The position numbers and the translations under genes were made by a program. Below, piece by piece: positions 1 through 8,247 of a DNA stretch of 64,000 nt. Each line of letters begins with the position of its first letter. Within the stretch, counting starts at the first letter, position 1. This DNA is from Streptomyces rugosispiralis (GTDB lineage: Bacteria; Actinomycetota; Actinomycetes; Streptomycetales; Streptomycetaceae): the NCBI RefSeq assembly GCF_024505145.1, contig NZ_JANIAA010000002.1, positions 186,001-250,000 of the forward strand, read 5' to 3'. The notes under the pieces are model-generated. The model was not told the DNA's origin, searched no databases, and was given only the letters and a program-made list of their open reading frames with translations.

Positions 1-113
1 CCGACTACAAGGTGCCCAGCGTCGTCCACGTCCTGGCGGATCTGCCCCGCACCTCCAACGGCAAGCTGGTCAGGCGCCGCGACACCCTGCTCGCCCGCGC
101 TCCCGACCGCTGA
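1..113 (+). CDS. C-terminal end of a class I adenylate-forming ligase (5' truncated by window)
   Basis: Only the last 37 codons are present, ending at TGA 111-113. The visible tail has the hallmark of the C-terminal subdomain of acyl-CoA synthetases and related AMP-forming ligases: LPRTSNGKLVRR, where the Lys after NG is the usual adenylation lysine. It lies 57 bases upstream of an acyl carrier protein gene on the same strand, so it probably activates a carboxylic acid for loading onto that carrier. A second ligase sits further down the same operon. The substrate cannot be read from this fragment. Confidence 0.75.
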   Translation, partial: DYKVPSVVHVLADLPRTSNGKLVRRRDTLLARAPDR

Positions 114-170
114 CCGCCCCTTGCCGACCACCCCCCATCGACCCCCGTGGCACAGAAAGGTTGCGCACCC

Positions 171-449
171 ATGGAGACGCAGACGGCCTTGCAGAAGGAG
201 ATCCGCGAGTTCGTGCTCAGCACGATCAGCGAGGAGATGAACCATCCGCTCGAAGCGGGCGAGATCAGCGATGACAGCCCCATGGGCACCGGCGGAATCG
301 ACATCGACTCACTGGGCCTGATCGAGCTGCTCCTCCGTCTGGAGCGCCGGTTCGACGTGAAGTTCCCCGACAGCGATATCGAGCAGGCCGGCGCGATGAA
401 CCTGGGCGACCTGATCAACGATGTCGTGGAGCGGGGCGCCACGGCATGA
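171..449 (+). CDS. Acyl carrier protein 1
   Basis: A 92-residue acyl carrier protein. The phosphopantetheine attachment serine is Ser47 in the motif DIDSLGLIELL, followed by the typical helix II sequence RLERRFDVKF. Start chosen at ATG 171 because an AGAAAGG ribosome site (154-160) is well placed. An in-frame upstream GTG at 147 has no such site. The stop overlaps the start of the next gene (ATGA at 446-449), so the two carriers are translationally coupled. Within the operon it would carry acyl intermediates for the ketosynthase encoded downstream. Confidence 0.85.
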   Translation: METQTALQKEIREFVLSTISEEMNHPLEAGEISDDSPMGTGGIDIDSLGLIELLLRLERRFDVKFPDSDIEQAGAMNLGDLINDVVERGATA

Positions 450-709
450 CCGCGGAATCCGAAGCCCGGCCGAGGATCACCACCGACGCCGTCCGGGAAC
501 TGCTGTCCGACCCGAAGATCTTCGCCGATCTGCCGCCCGGCCTGGACGACGACGCGGAATTCGCCCTGGACTCGCTGGGGCTGGTGTGGTTCCTGCACCA
601 ACTGGAGCTGCGCTTCGGCCTGGAGGTCGAGCCGGCCGACGCCTTCCTCGCCGAATTCACCTCGATACGCCGGATCACCGACTACCTGGTGGACGTCCAT
701 GAGCCGTGA
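446..709 (+). CDS. Acyl carrier protein 2
   Basis: An 87-residue carrier-type protein with the attachment serine at Ser43 in ALDSLGLVWFLHQLELRFG. It diverges clearly from the preceding carrier, so the pair probably has separate jobs, for example starter loading versus extension. It overlaps the previous gene by 4 bases and the ketosynthase gene by 11 bases, which indicates one tightly coupled transcript. Paired carriers next to a ketosynthase and adenylating ligases are typical of small type II fatty-acid/polyketide-like pathways. The product is unknown. Confidence 0.8.
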   Translation: MTAESEARPRITTDAVRELLSDPKIFADLPPGLDDDAEFALDSLGLVWFLHQLELRFGLEVEPADAFLAEFTSIRRITDYLVDVHEP

Positions 710-1955
710 GGTGCTGCTGACCGGATTCGGGGTGCGCACGGCCTTCGGCACCGGGGCGGACGCCGTGCGGGAGGGCGTGTTCGACGGGCGGCCCGCCTTC
801 GCGCCGATCACCCGCTTCGACACCGGCCCGTACCGGACGGGCCGGGCCGCCACCGGTGGTCCGGCCGCCCCGCTGCGGGAGGTGCTGGCCGAAGTCGCCG
901 GGGCGGCGGTCGCCATGGCCGGGCTGCCGACGGGTGCCGGGGCCGCCGTCCTGGTGGGGACCGCGGGCGACTTCACCGGCCTGACCCGCTTCTGGCGCAC
1001 CGCGGACGCACCCGGCGCTCCCGGGTCCACCGATTCCCCCGGCTCACCCGGCTCACCCGGCTCACCCGGCGCACCCGGCTCACCCGGCTCGACCGGCTCA
1101 TCTGGTTCGCCCGGAGCCCCCGCCGCGGCGGACTCCGGCGGCGCCGCGCAGACCGTGCCCGGGTGGCAGGCCGAGGCCCTCGCGGACACTCTCGGCCTGC
1201 GCGGCCCCCGGCTGGCGTTCACCAGCGCGTGCGTCGCCTCGGCCACCGCGATCACCCACGCCTGCCGGCTCATCGCCTCCGGCCGGGCCGACACCGCGGT
1301 CTGCGCCGGGGCGTATCTGGTGGAGGAGGAGAACCTGGCCAAGTTCGACTCGGGATTCGCCCTTTCCCGGGACGGGATGGTGCGTCCGTTCTGCGCCGAC
1401 CGCAGCGGTCTGCTGCTCGGGGACGGAGCCGCCGCCGTGGTGCTCGAATCCGCCGAGAGCGCCCGGCGCCGGGGAGCCCGTGCGCTCGGCGCGCTGACCG
1501 GCTGGGGCGCCGCCGGCGACGCCCACCACATCGCCCGGCCCCACCCCGAAGGTGCCGGGCTGGTCATGGCCGCCGGCCAGGCCCTGCGGCGTGCGGGCGG
1601 CCCCCGGATCGACTATGTGAACGCGCATGGCACCGCCACCCGGTACAACGACCCCGCCGAGACACGCGGCCTGCGCACGCTCTTCGGCGCGGCGGCCGCC
1701 CGGACGCCGGTGAGCTCGACCAAGAGCACCACGGGACATCTGCTGGAGGCGTCCGGAGTCGTGGAACTCGTGATCACCCTGCTCGCGCTGCGGGACGGGG
1801 TGCTGCCGCCCACCGCCGGGTTCACCGAACCGGATCCGCACTGCGACCTCGACTATGTGCCCAACCGCCCGCACAAGGCCGACCTCCGGCGTGCCCTCAC
1901 CCTCAACGCCGCGTTCGGCGGCGCCAACACCGCGCTGGTACTGGAGCGAGCATGA
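699..1955 (+). CDS. Beta-ketoacyl synthase (KAS II/type II PKS KS-like) with Pro-Gly-rich insertion
   Basis: A 418-residue condensing enzyme. The full catalytic triad is visible: Cys178 in FTSACVASA, His310 in NAHGTATRYND, and His347 in STKSTTGHLLEASG with the usual Lys just before it. It should therefore catalyse decarboxylative Claisen condensation on carrier-bound substrates. Residues about 105-142 form a low-complexity segment of repeated (S/A)PG triplets, encoded by near-perfect 9-bp repeats, inserted in the N-terminal half ahead of the active-site Cys. The gene is coupled to the following one by an ATGA overlap. That partner may act as chain-length-factor-like subunit. Confidence 0.88.
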   Translation: MSREVLLTGFGVRTAFGTGADAVREGVFDGRPAFAPITRFDTGPYRTGRAATGGPAAPLREVLAEVAGAAVAMAGLPTGAGAAVLVGTAGDFTGLTRFWRTADAPGAPGSTDSPGSPGSPGSPGAPGSPGSTGSSGSPGAPAAADSGGAAQTVPGWQAEALADTLGLRGPRLAFTSACVASATAITHACRLIASGRADTAVCAGAYLVEEENLAKFDSGFALSRDGMVRPFCADRSGLLLGDGAAAVVLESAESARRRGARALGALTGWGAAGDAHHIARPHPEGAGLVMAAGQALRRAGGPRIDYVNAHGTATRYNDPAETRGLRTLFGAAAARTPVSSTKSTTGHLLEASGVVELVITLLALRDGVLPPTAGFTEPDPHCDLDYVPNRPHKADLRRALTLNAAFGGANTALVLERA

Positions 1956-2554
1956 TCGCCGCGATGTCCGGCCCCTCCGCGCCACCGGTCGCCGGTTTCG
2001 TGGAGTCCCCCTTCAACCCGATGGTGTACGAGGCCGTCGAGCGATGCCTGACCGCCCGGCCGGGCGACGGCTCGAGGACCGCCATGGTCCTGGCCAGCAC
2101 GATGGGGGACGCCGCCACCCTCGACCTCGGCAGCCGCCTGCTCGTGGCCGGGCAGGTGCACAATCCGCTGCTGTTCATGCAGTCCACCGCCAACGCGGTC
2201 CTGGGGCAGCTCAGCCGCGAGTTCGCCATCACCGGGCCGCTGCTCTGCCTGTCCACCGTGGCGGACCCGGCCGATGAGCTGCTGGCCGCCGCGGAACTGC
2301 TGCTGGAGGACGAGGAGCTGGACCGCGTCGTGCTGATCGGGGTCGAGCTGACCGGCTCCGAGCGCACCACGGCGGCGTACCGCGAGCTCCGGACCGGCCC
2401 GCCCGCCGCGGACCTGGCCGTGGCCATCGTGCTGGACCGGGACGATCCGCTCCCGCACCCGCCGTCCGACATCCCGTCCGCCCCCTCGGGGGAGTACGGC
2501 ACCCTTCGCGGCCTGGTCGAGCTGGCCGCCCGAATCCAAGGACCCACACCATGA
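1952..2554 (+). CDS. Half-length ketosynthase-like protein lacking the active-site Cys
   Basis: A 200-residue protein resembling only the N-terminal thiolase-fold half of ketosynthases. Around the place where a ketosynthase has its nucleophile (here ITGPLLCLSTVAD) the Ser/Thr-x-Cys signature is absent, and there is no C-terminal half with the two histidines. It therefore cannot condense by itself. Proteins of this kind are sometimes annotated as coronafacic acid synthetase-like. Start at ATG 1952, overlapping the complete ketosynthase by 4 bases, suggests a heterodimer partner role like a chain length factor. That role is inferred from context only. Confidence 0.65.
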   Translation: MIAAMSGPSAPPVAGFVESPFNPMVYEAVERCLTARPGDGSRTAMVLASTMGDAATLDLGSRLLVAGQVHNPLLFMQSTANAVLGQLSREFAITGPLLCLSTVADPADELLAAAELLLEDEELDRVVLIGVELTGSERTTAAYRELRTGPPAADLAVAIVLDRDDPLPHPPSDIPSAPSGEYGTLRGLVELAARIQGPTP

Positions 2555-4272
2555 TCACCAAACAGGAACGCGCGCGGATCAGCGGGGACGCCGCCCTGGG
2601 GGCCGGGAATGTGATCCACCGGCTGAAGGCGTACGGCAGATCGCTCGACGAGCAGGTCCTGTGGACCGACGCCACCTGGCAGGCCCCGGACGGCGGCCAC
2701 CCCGAGGTACTGACCCTGGGCGAGCTGCACGAGGCCGTGGAGGTCTACGCGGGCTGGTACCACGCCCAGGGCGTCGGGCCCCGCGACCCGGTGGCGATCC
2801 AGACCTGGTCCAGCACCGAGTTCGCCATCAACTTCCTCGCCCTCACCTCCCTGGGCGCGATCCCCTCGTTCGTCAACGGCAACCTCCGCCCGGAGATCGC
2901 CCGCGAGTACGTACGGCGCCAGGGCGCGGTCGGCGCCATCACCGACCGGGCCCACCACGAGGTCCTGGCCCCCGGCCGGGCCGAACTGGGCCTCGGCTTC
3001 TGCGTCACCGCGGCCGACATCCGCGCGGAGCACCGCGCACCCCTCCCCGCGACCTACCCGTACGCCCACCACGCCACCGACCCGATCATCATCTCCCACT
3101 CCTCGGGCACCACCGGTATGCCCAAGGCCGTACCGCACACCCACGAAACCCTGCTGTACGCGCAGTTGCACCGGCTGAAGCTGTCGGTCGGCTCCGCGAT
3201 GGGCAGGCTGCTGGTCGCGCTGCCCGGCTCGCACAACGCCGCCATCTCGGTCATGCTGTTCGGCTTCCTGCTGCGCTCGCCCGTCCGCATGCTGTCCAGC
3301 CAGCGCGGGATCGACGTCCTGGACGCCATGGAGTCGTTCCGCCCCACCACGGTGTTCGCGTTCGCCGGAACCTACGGGGAGATGGCGGCCCAGGATCTCT
3401 CCGTACGCGATCTGTCCAGCGTGGAGGCCTGGTACAACACCGGGGACGCGGCGCACGAGACCCATATCAAGGCGCTGATCGAGCAGGGCAGCCATGAGAC
3501 GGTCGGCCAGGACCTGAAGCGCCACCGGGTCTCCGGATCCGTCTTCACCGACGGGCTCGGCTCCTCCGAGACCGGCTACTCGCTCTTCCACAACGGACAC
3601 CGGCCCGGCAAGTCGTCGTTCTCCCGCTGTGTCGGCAAACCGATGAGCTTCGCCGAGGCGGCGGTGCTCTCCGAGGACGGCACACCGCTGCCGCCCGGCG
3701 AGATCGGCCGCCTCGGTGTGCGCTCACCCACGCTCACCCCCGGATACTGGAACGACTCGCTGACCTTTCACCGGCTGCGGCTCGGTGGCTACTGGCTCAC
3801 CGGCGATCTGTCCTATCGGGACGAGGAGGGCAACTTCTACCACCTGGACCGCGCGCCGGACGCCATCCGCACCCCCGCGGGCATCGTGTTCAGCACCCGC
3901 ACCGAGGAGTTGCTGCTGCGCGAGCTGCCCGAACTCGAGGACTGCACGGTGGTGGCGGTCGCGCCCGAGGGCGTACACGCGGACTGGGACGGCGACGGGA
4001 CCGCCGACGCCTACGCCCTGCTGCAGCTCCGCGCGGGCACGGCGGACGCGGACCCGGCGGACGCGGGAGCGGCGGACCGGGACGACGCCCGATGGACGGC
4101 CGACGTCAACCGGGTGCTGGCGGCCGAGGGCTTCCCGCAACTGACCGGAGCGCTCCGGATGGACGCGAGCGAGGTGGTGAAGGGCGCCACCGGCAAGGTG
4201 CTCAAGCGGGAGATGCGCGAGCGGTTCCGGGCCCGGGTGGCAGCGGGCGAGCTGGACGGGAAGGTGCGATGA
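2551..4272 (+). CDS. AMP-dependent acyl-CoA/ACP ligase
   Basis: A 573-residue class I adenylate-forming enzyme. Visible motifs are the P-loop-like SHSSGTTGMPKAVPHTH (about residues 180-196), the A5-type GLGSSETGYS, the A7 motif GYWLTGDL, and the C-terminal GATGKVLKREMR with the adenylation lysine. It would convert a carboxylic acid to an acyl-AMP and then a thioester. With a second ligase at the window start, this operon has two acid-activating enzymes. It overlaps both neighbours by 4 bases. Substrate specificity cannot be read by eye. Confidence 0.85.
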   Translation: MITKQERARISGDAALGAGNVIHRLKAYGRSLDEQVLWTDATWQAPDGGHPEVLTLGELHEAVEVYAGWYHAQGVGPRDPVAIQTWSSTEFAINFLALTSLGAIPSFVNGNLRPEIAREYVRRQGAVGAITDRAHHEVLAPGRAELGLGFCVTAADIRAEHRAPLPATYPYAHHATDPIIISHSSGTTGMPKAVPHTHETLLYAQLHRLKLSVGSAMGRLLVALPGSHNAAISVMLFGFLLRSPVRMLSSQRGIDVLDAMESFRPTTVFAFAGTYGEMAAQDLSVRDLSSVEAWYNTGDAAHETHIKALIEQGSHETVGQDLKRHRVSGSVFTDGLGSSETGYSLFHNGHRPGKSSFSRCVGKPMSFAEAAVLSEDGTPLPPGEIGRLGVRSPTLTPGYWNDSLTFHRLRLGGYWLTGDLSYRDEEGNFYHLDRAPDAIRTPAGIVFSTRTEELLLRELPELEDCTVVAVAPEGVHADWDGDGTADAYALLQLRAGTADADPADAGAADRDDARWTADVNRVLAAEGFPQLTGALRMDASEVVKGATGKVLKREMRERFRARVAAGELDGKVR

Positions 4273-4796
4273 CCGCGCTCGACCACACGGGCCACGGCAC
4301 GAGCCCCCGCCCGAGGACCATGGACGTGTACCGGCAGTGGTGGCTGCACGACGCTCGCTGGTACCAGGGCGTGGCGAAGAGGTTCGGGCACGACGTGGCG
4401 AATGAGATCAACGCCGAGGCGCTGCGCTATGTCGCCGTCCAGGTGGGCAAGCGGATCCGCCGTCAGTTCGGCGGAAAACCGGCCGCCGACCTCGAGGAAC
4501 TCCGCCGCCGGTACGACGCCTGCTCCGAGTGGATGTTCCCGAACGAGTTGCGCGACGGCGGGACCGCGGTGCTCCCGGACGGCGATATCGAGCTGACCAT
4601 GCGGCAGAACTTCGCCGTGACCATGGTCCGGATGGCCGGTTCGCTCGACGGCTACGAGTGCCCGTGCACCGACATCCACGCCGGGTGGTCGGAGGGGCTC
4701 GGGGTCGAACTCACCCGCAACTGCGCCACCGCGTGTCTGCGGGACGGCGATCCCGCCTGCCGTCTGCTGATGCGGGCCCAGGGAGGTGCGGCATGA
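4269..4796 (+). CDS. L-2-amino-thiazoline-4-carboxylate hydrolase-like protein
   Basis: A 175-residue protein that resembles the ATC hydrolase/DUF6125-type family: an N-terminal W-x(3)-DARWYQGVAKRFG segment, and a C-terminal cysteine-containing region (CPCTDIH, then NCATACLRDGDPACR). Named members hydrolyse a thiazoline to cysteine derivatives, but most relatives are uncharacterised. Here it is locked between a ligase and a dehydratase/epimerase gene by 4-base overlaps on both sides, so it probably acts on the operon's product, perhaps as a cyclisation or ring-opening enzyme. Family assignment is by recognition of the motif pattern and is moderately secure. Confidence 0.55.
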   Translation: MTALDHTGHGTSPRPRTMDVYRQWWLHDARWYQGVAKRFGHDVANEINAEALRYVAVQVGKRIRRQFGGKPAADLEELRRRYDACSEWMFPNELRDGGTAVLPDGDIELTMRQNFAVTMVRMAGSLDGYECPCTDIHAGWSEGLGVELTRNCATACLRDGDPACRLLMRAQGGAA

Positions 4797-5713
4797 CGGC
4801 GCGAGTCCTTGTCGCCGGGGCCACCGGAGTGATCGGCCGGGCGCTGGTCCCGCTGCTCAGCGCCCGCGGCCACCATGTGACCGCGCTGGTACGGGAGCCG
4901 TCCGGGGCGGCCGGGCCGGGCCTGGACGGCGTCGTGGTGGCCGACGCGCTGGACGCCGAGGCGGTGCGCGCGGCGGTGCTCTCGGCCCGGCCCGAGGTGG
5001 TGGTGCATCAGCTGACCGCGCTGCGCGGGCCCACCGCGGAGGGCCTGGAACACACCGCCCGGCTGCGCACCGAAGGCACCGCGCATCTGATCGCGGCGGC
5101 CGAGGCGGCCGGAGCGCGGCGGATGGTGGCGCAGAGCATCGCGTTCGCCACGGCTCCCCACGGCGGGCCGGTGCTCACCGAGGACGCACCGCTCCATCTC
5201 GACGCACCGGATCCGGGCTGGGCGCTCACCGCCCGCGCGATCACCGAGCTGGAGCACCGGGTGCTGGGCGCCGCGAACCTCTCCGGCATCGTCCTGCGCT
5301 ACGGAACCCTGTACGGGCCCGGCACCCTCTACCACCGCGGCGGTGCGATCCACGGCGCGGTGGCGCGCGGCAGGCTGCCACTGCCCGAGCCCGCCACCGG
5401 CGTCACCTCGTTCCTCCATGTCGAGGACGCCGCACGGGCCGCGGTCCGCGCCGTCGAGGCGGACACCGGCGGTGTGTTCAACGTGGCCGATGACGACCCG
5501 GCCGAGGCCGCGGTCTGGCTGCCCGAATACGCCCGACTGCTCGGCGCGCCCCCGCCCCGTACGGTGCCGGCCGCACTGGCCGAACGGCTGCTGGGCTGGC
5601 TCACCGCCCACCAGCTGACCGCCATGCGCGGCGCGTCCAACGACCGCGTCCGGCAGGCCCTCGACTGGAAGCCCTCGATACCGAGCTGGCGGACCCGGCT
5701 GGCCACCGACTGA
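4793..5713 (+). CDS. NAD-dependent epimerase/dehydratase (extended SDR-like)
   Basis: A 306-residue Rossmann protein with the nucleotide-binding loop GATGVIG at residues 9-15 and an extended-SDR layout (LRYGTLYGPG, FLHVEDAARA). The classical Tyr-x3-Lys pair is not obvious: the expected helix reads WALTARAITELEHRVL, with neither Tyr nor Lys in place, so the chemistry may be atypical. It is the last gene of the operon. The start overlaps the preceding stop (ATGA), and a strong hairpin follows the stop codon. Likely role: reduction, dehydration or epimerisation of the assembled product. Confidence 0.8.
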   Translation: MTARVLVAGATGVIGRALVPLLSARGHHVTALVREPSGAAGPGLDGVVVADALDAEAVRAAVLSARPEVVVHQLTALRGPTAEGLEHTARLRTEGTAHLIAAAEAAGARRMVAQSIAFATAPHGGPVLTEDAPLHLDAPDPGWALTARAITELEHRVLGAANLSGIVLRYGTLYGPGTLYHRGGAIHGAVARGRLPLPEPATGVTSFLHVEDAARAAVRAVEADTGGVFNVADDDPAEAAVWLPEYARLLGAPPPRTVPAALAERLLGWLTAHQLTAMRGASNDRVRQALDWKPSIPSWRTRLATD

Positions 5714-5717
5714 CCTG

Positions 5718-5751
5718 GCGCGGCCGGGCCCACCACGGGGCCCGGCCGCGC
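5718..5751 (+). terminator. Strong hairpin terminator after the ACP/ketosynthase operon
   Basis: A perfect 14-bp inverted repeat (arms 5718-5731 and 5738-5751) with a 6-base loop begins 5 bases after the TGA at 5711-5713. There is no U tract, which is normal for high-GC actinomycete terminators. Confidence 0.85.
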
Positions 5752-5784
5752 GCCGGTGGAGCAACCCCGGCCGGTGGTCAGGCG

Positions 5785-5988
5785 GCGACCACGTCTGCGG
5801 AGCGACCTCGATGTGCTTGTCCAGCACGAACCAGCCCGGTGTGATGCGCGCGGGACCCATGGAGGCGAGCACGGGACGCAGCCCGTAGTCGATGGCCAGC
5901 ACATGCGCGGTGCTGCCGCCGGTCGCCACCCGAACTCCGCGTGCAGCAGGGCCTCGGCCGGAAGCGTGCGGACGTCCAGCGGGATCAC
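5785..5988 (-). pseudogene. Remnant of an SsuE-type NAD(P)H:FMN reductase
   Basis: Two fragments of a flavin reductase lie in different minus-strand frames. The upstream piece (about 5930-5988) reads PLDVRTLPAEALLHAEFG, matching the N-terminal region of SsuE. The downstream piece (about 5785-5930) reads VATGGSTAHVLAIDYGLRPV and ends around FVLDKHIEVA, matching the region about 110 residues into SsuE. The middle (roughly 55 residues) and the C-terminus are missing and the frame changes, so the gene is dead. SsuE supplies reduced FMN to alkanesulfonate monooxygenase, which fits its place next to a sulfonate importer. No intact flavin reductase is visible elsewhere in the window. Confidence 0.7.
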
Positions 5989-6097
5989 GGTACGCGCCCT
6001 GCTGGGCTTCCACGAAATGTCCCCGGAGGCTGTGTAACGCGAACATGGCAGCAGTACGAAGTCGTCATTGCCGCTTCCTCGGAATACGAACGCGTGC

Positions 6098-6127
6098 TTG
6101 ACCCTTTCTTGACGCGGTGGGTAGCTT
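6098..6127 (+). promoter_or_regulatory. Predicted promoter of leader peptide L1
   Basis: TTGACC (6098-6103) and TAGCTT (6122-6127) are separated by 18 bases. The expected transcription start falls at about 6134-6135, which coincides with the leader ATG at 6135, so the transcript would be leaderless. Recognised by eye only. Confidence 0.5.
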
Positions 6128-6134
6128 CAGCGGC

Positions 6135-6209
6135 ATGCCGACCTCTCCGCGGTTCACGCAGCGGCGCCCCGTCGATCTGATGCGCATCGCCGTCGCACTG
6201 TGTAGCTGA
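6135..6209 (+). CDS. Leader peptide L1 (cysteine-type attenuator) upstream of sulfonate importer
   Basis: A 24-residue ORF ending RRPVDLMRIAVALCS. It matches a family seen six more times in this window, [VI]-D-L-x-R-x(5)-C, with the Cys exactly ten residues after the first motif residue. The conserved Cys is TGT (6201-6203), a codon that is rare in such high-GC genomes. It lies 104 bases upstream of the substrate-binding protein gene and has no Shine-Dalgarno, consistent with leaderless translation. Short Cys-containing upstream ORFs of this sort in actinobacteria precede sulfur-acquisition operons. A regulatory function is inferred from position and conservation. Confidence 0.75.
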   Translation: MPTSPRFTQRRPVDLMRIAVALCS

Positions 6210-6313
6210 AATCCCGCAGCGAACACCCCGCACTCGCGACGAATTCCACCCCCCGCGACATCAGTTCACCTCCGTACGCTCCGATGCCGTACGCCTCGCA
6301 CCCGGGAATGTGT

Positions 6314-7375
6314 ATGCCCAGGCTCGCGCCGCTCATCCTGACCGCTCTGACCTGCACCTCGCTGCTGGTCGGATGCGCAGACAACACCCCTTCTCCGACT
6401 GCCGCCGACAGCAAGAACCTCGCCCACGTCAAGATTCCGGAGAAGGTGAAGGCGAATACGTCGATTACGGTCGGTGCGCCGGACACGGAGGTGGCGCTGA
6501 AGCTCTCCGGGCAGCTCGACAAGCTGCCCTTCAAGGTCAAGTGGGCCAATATCAGTGGCGGTCCGCAGTGCTCCGAGGCCTTCCGCGCGCATTCCCTGGA
6601 TCTGTGCTCGGCGGCGGAGATCCCGTCGATACACGCCCACTGGACCGGTCTCGATACGAAGCTGGTGGCGACGGAATTCCGCAAGGACCCGTTGCAGCAC
6701 CCCGTCTACGAACTCGGAATCGCTCCCGGCGCGGACGTCGACACCCTGGCGGACCTGCGCGGCAAGAAGATCGCCTACAGCCCGGGGCAGGCCCAGGGGG
6801 CGCTCGTGCTGCGGATCCTGGCCAAGGCGGGGCTCTCGAAGGACGATGTGCAACTGGTCGAGCTGCCCAGCACCGGGGATGTGTACCCGACCGCGCTCGG
6901 CAGCCGCCAGGTGGACGTCGCGCCCCTCGGAAGCGTCAACATCAAGCGCTATCCCGCGAAATACGGCAAGGACGGCGGGAAGACCATCCAGCACGGCCTG
7001 CGTGACGACCCCGCACATCTGTGGGCGGTGACCGACGCCGTGAGCGATCCGCAGAAAGCCGCCGCGATCAGGGAGTTCATCAGGTTCTGGGCGCGGTCGG
7101 AGGTCTGGGTCGACCGGCACCCCGAGCAGTGGATCGACGGCTACTACGTCAAGGACCAGGGCCTCACCCGCGCGGACGGTGAGTACCTGGTGAAGCAGAA
7201 CGGCCACCCGGACATCCCGGCCGACTGGACGCCGGCCATCGCGCGGCAGCAGAAGACCGTCGACCTGCTGGCGAAGGAGACGGGCCACCAGAGGTTCGAC
7301 GCGGGAATCCTCTTCGACCGCCGGTACGAGTCGGTCGCCGCCGACGCGATCGCGGAATCCGGGCAGCCGCGATGA
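6314..7375 (+). CDS. Sulfonate/taurine-type ABC transporter substrate-binding lipoprotein
   Basis: A 353-residue lipoprotein. The signal peptide MPRLAPLILTALTCTSLLVGC ends in the lipobox LVGC, so maturation at Cys21 and membrane anchoring are expected. The rest is a type II periplasmic-binding fold of the SsuA/TauA/NitT kind (ITVGAPDTEVALKL; DLRGKKIAYSPGQAQGALVL; GSRQVDVAPLGSVN). Start chosen at ATG 6314 because it gives a clean lipoprotein signal. In-frame ATGs at 6284 and 6308 are alternatives. It is followed without gap by permease and ATPase genes, so this is a complete importer, probably for an aliphatic sulfonate or a related organosulfur compound. Confidence 0.8.
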   Translation: MPRLAPLILTALTCTSLLVGCADNTPSPTAADSKNLAHVKIPEKVKANTSITVGAPDTEVALKLSGQLDKLPFKVKWANISGGPQCSEAFRAHSLDLCSAAEIPSIHAHWTGLDTKLVATEFRKDPLQHPVYELGIAPGADVDTLADLRGKKIAYSPGQAQGALVLRILAKAGLSKDDVQLVELPSTGDVYPTALGSRQVDVAPLGSVNIKRYPAKYGKDGGKTIQHGLRDDPAHLWAVTDAVSDPQKAAAIREFIRFWARSEVWVDRHPEQWIDGYYVKDQGLTRADGEYLVKQNGHPDIPADWTPAIARQQKTVDLLAKETGHQRFDAGILFDRRYESVAADAIAESGQPR

Positions 7376-8247
7376 GCACGGACGCCCCGGGCGAGCGGCT
7401 GACGCTCGTCGAGACGGCCAAGACGACGAAGGCGGTCCCGGCCGCGCGGAACGCCGGGCGCCGCGGTGCCCGCCGGCGCCTCGGTCCCGGCCGCCCCATC
7501 CCGTACGGCCGGGCCCTCGGTCCCCTTCTGCTGCTCGCGTTCTGGTCGGCGGGTTCGGCCACCGGCCTCATCGACGCGCGCAACCTGTCCGCCCCCTGGA
7601 CGGTGGTGACCACGGCGGGTGACCTCATCGCGGACGGCAGGCTCCAGTCCAATGTGTGGACCTCCACCGTGCGGGCCCTGTCCGGCCTGGCGTACGGGAC
7701 GGCCGCCGGGCTCGTGCTGGCCCTGATCGCGGGGCTCAGCAGGCTCGGCGAGGGGGTGATCGACGGCCCGGTGCAAATCAAGCGGGGCATTCCCTCGCTC
7801 GCGCTCATCCCGCTGCTGATCCTGTGGTTCGGCATCGGGGAGTCCATGAAGGTCATCACGATCGCCCTCGGTGCCTTCGTCCCGGTCTACATCCACACCC
7901 ACAACGGACTGCGCACCATCGACAGCCGCTATGTGGAACTCGCCGAGACGCTGGGGCTGAGCCGTCCGCGCTTCCTGCTGCACATCGTGCTGCCGGGCGC
8001 GCTGCCCGGCTTCCTGCTCGGGATGCGATTCGCCGTGACCGCGGCGTGGCTGGCGCTGGCCGTCGTCGAACAGGTCAACGCCACCAGCGGGATCGGCTAC
8101 ATGATGGGGCTCGCGCGGACGTACGGGCAGACCGACGTCATCATCGTCGGCCTCGTCGTCTACGGACTTCTCGGGCTGCTCTCCGACGGCCTGGTACGGC
8201 TTGTGGAGAGGAAGGTCCTGTCATGGCGACGCACGCTGGCGGGCTGA
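7372..8247 (+). CDS. Sulfonate-type ABC transporter permease
   Basis: A 291-residue integral membrane protein of the SsuC/TauC family, with a charged N-terminal tail of about 40 residues, hydrophobic segments, and the cytoplasmic EAA-type loop that contacts the ATPase (SRYVELAETLGLSRPRFLLH, near residues 184-203). It overlaps the binding-protein gene by 4 bases and the ATPase gene by 25 bases. It forms the translocation channel for the substrate delivered by the upstream lipoprotein. Confidence 0.88.
   Translation: MSTDAPGERLTLVETAKTTKAVPAARNAGRRGARRRLGPGRPIPYGRALGPLLLLAFWSAGSATGLIDARNLSAPWTVVTTAGDLIADGRLQSNVWTSTVRALSGLAYGTAAGLVLALIAGLSRLGEGVIDGPVQIKRGIPSLALIPLLILWFGIGESMKVITIALGAFVPVYIHTHNGLRTIDSRYVELAETLGLSRPRFLLHIVLPGALPGFLLGMRFAVTAAWLALAVVEQVNATSGIGYMMGLARTYGQTDVIIVGLVVYGLLGLLSDGLVRLVERKVLSWRRTLAG

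Noticed and set aside
5..1567. Long minus-strand ORF (520 codons) across the ACP and ketosynthase genes
   Set aside because: It is rich in Pro/Arg/Ser/Gly without domains and mirrors the plus-strand genes that have clear motifs. A typical high-GC antisense shadow.
6135..6209. Possibility that the short leaders are N-terminal coding exons or chance ORFs
   Set aside because: Chance is unlikely given seven ungapped matches at the same relative positions. Extension into the downstream genes is blocked by in-frame stops in all but the degenerate L7.
6273..6293. CGTACG...CGTACG repeat upstream of the sulfonate-binding protein as an attenuator for L1
   Set aside because: A 6-bp stem that may lie inside the coding region if the upstream ATG 6284 is used. 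No pyrimidine run follows. Left out as a feature.
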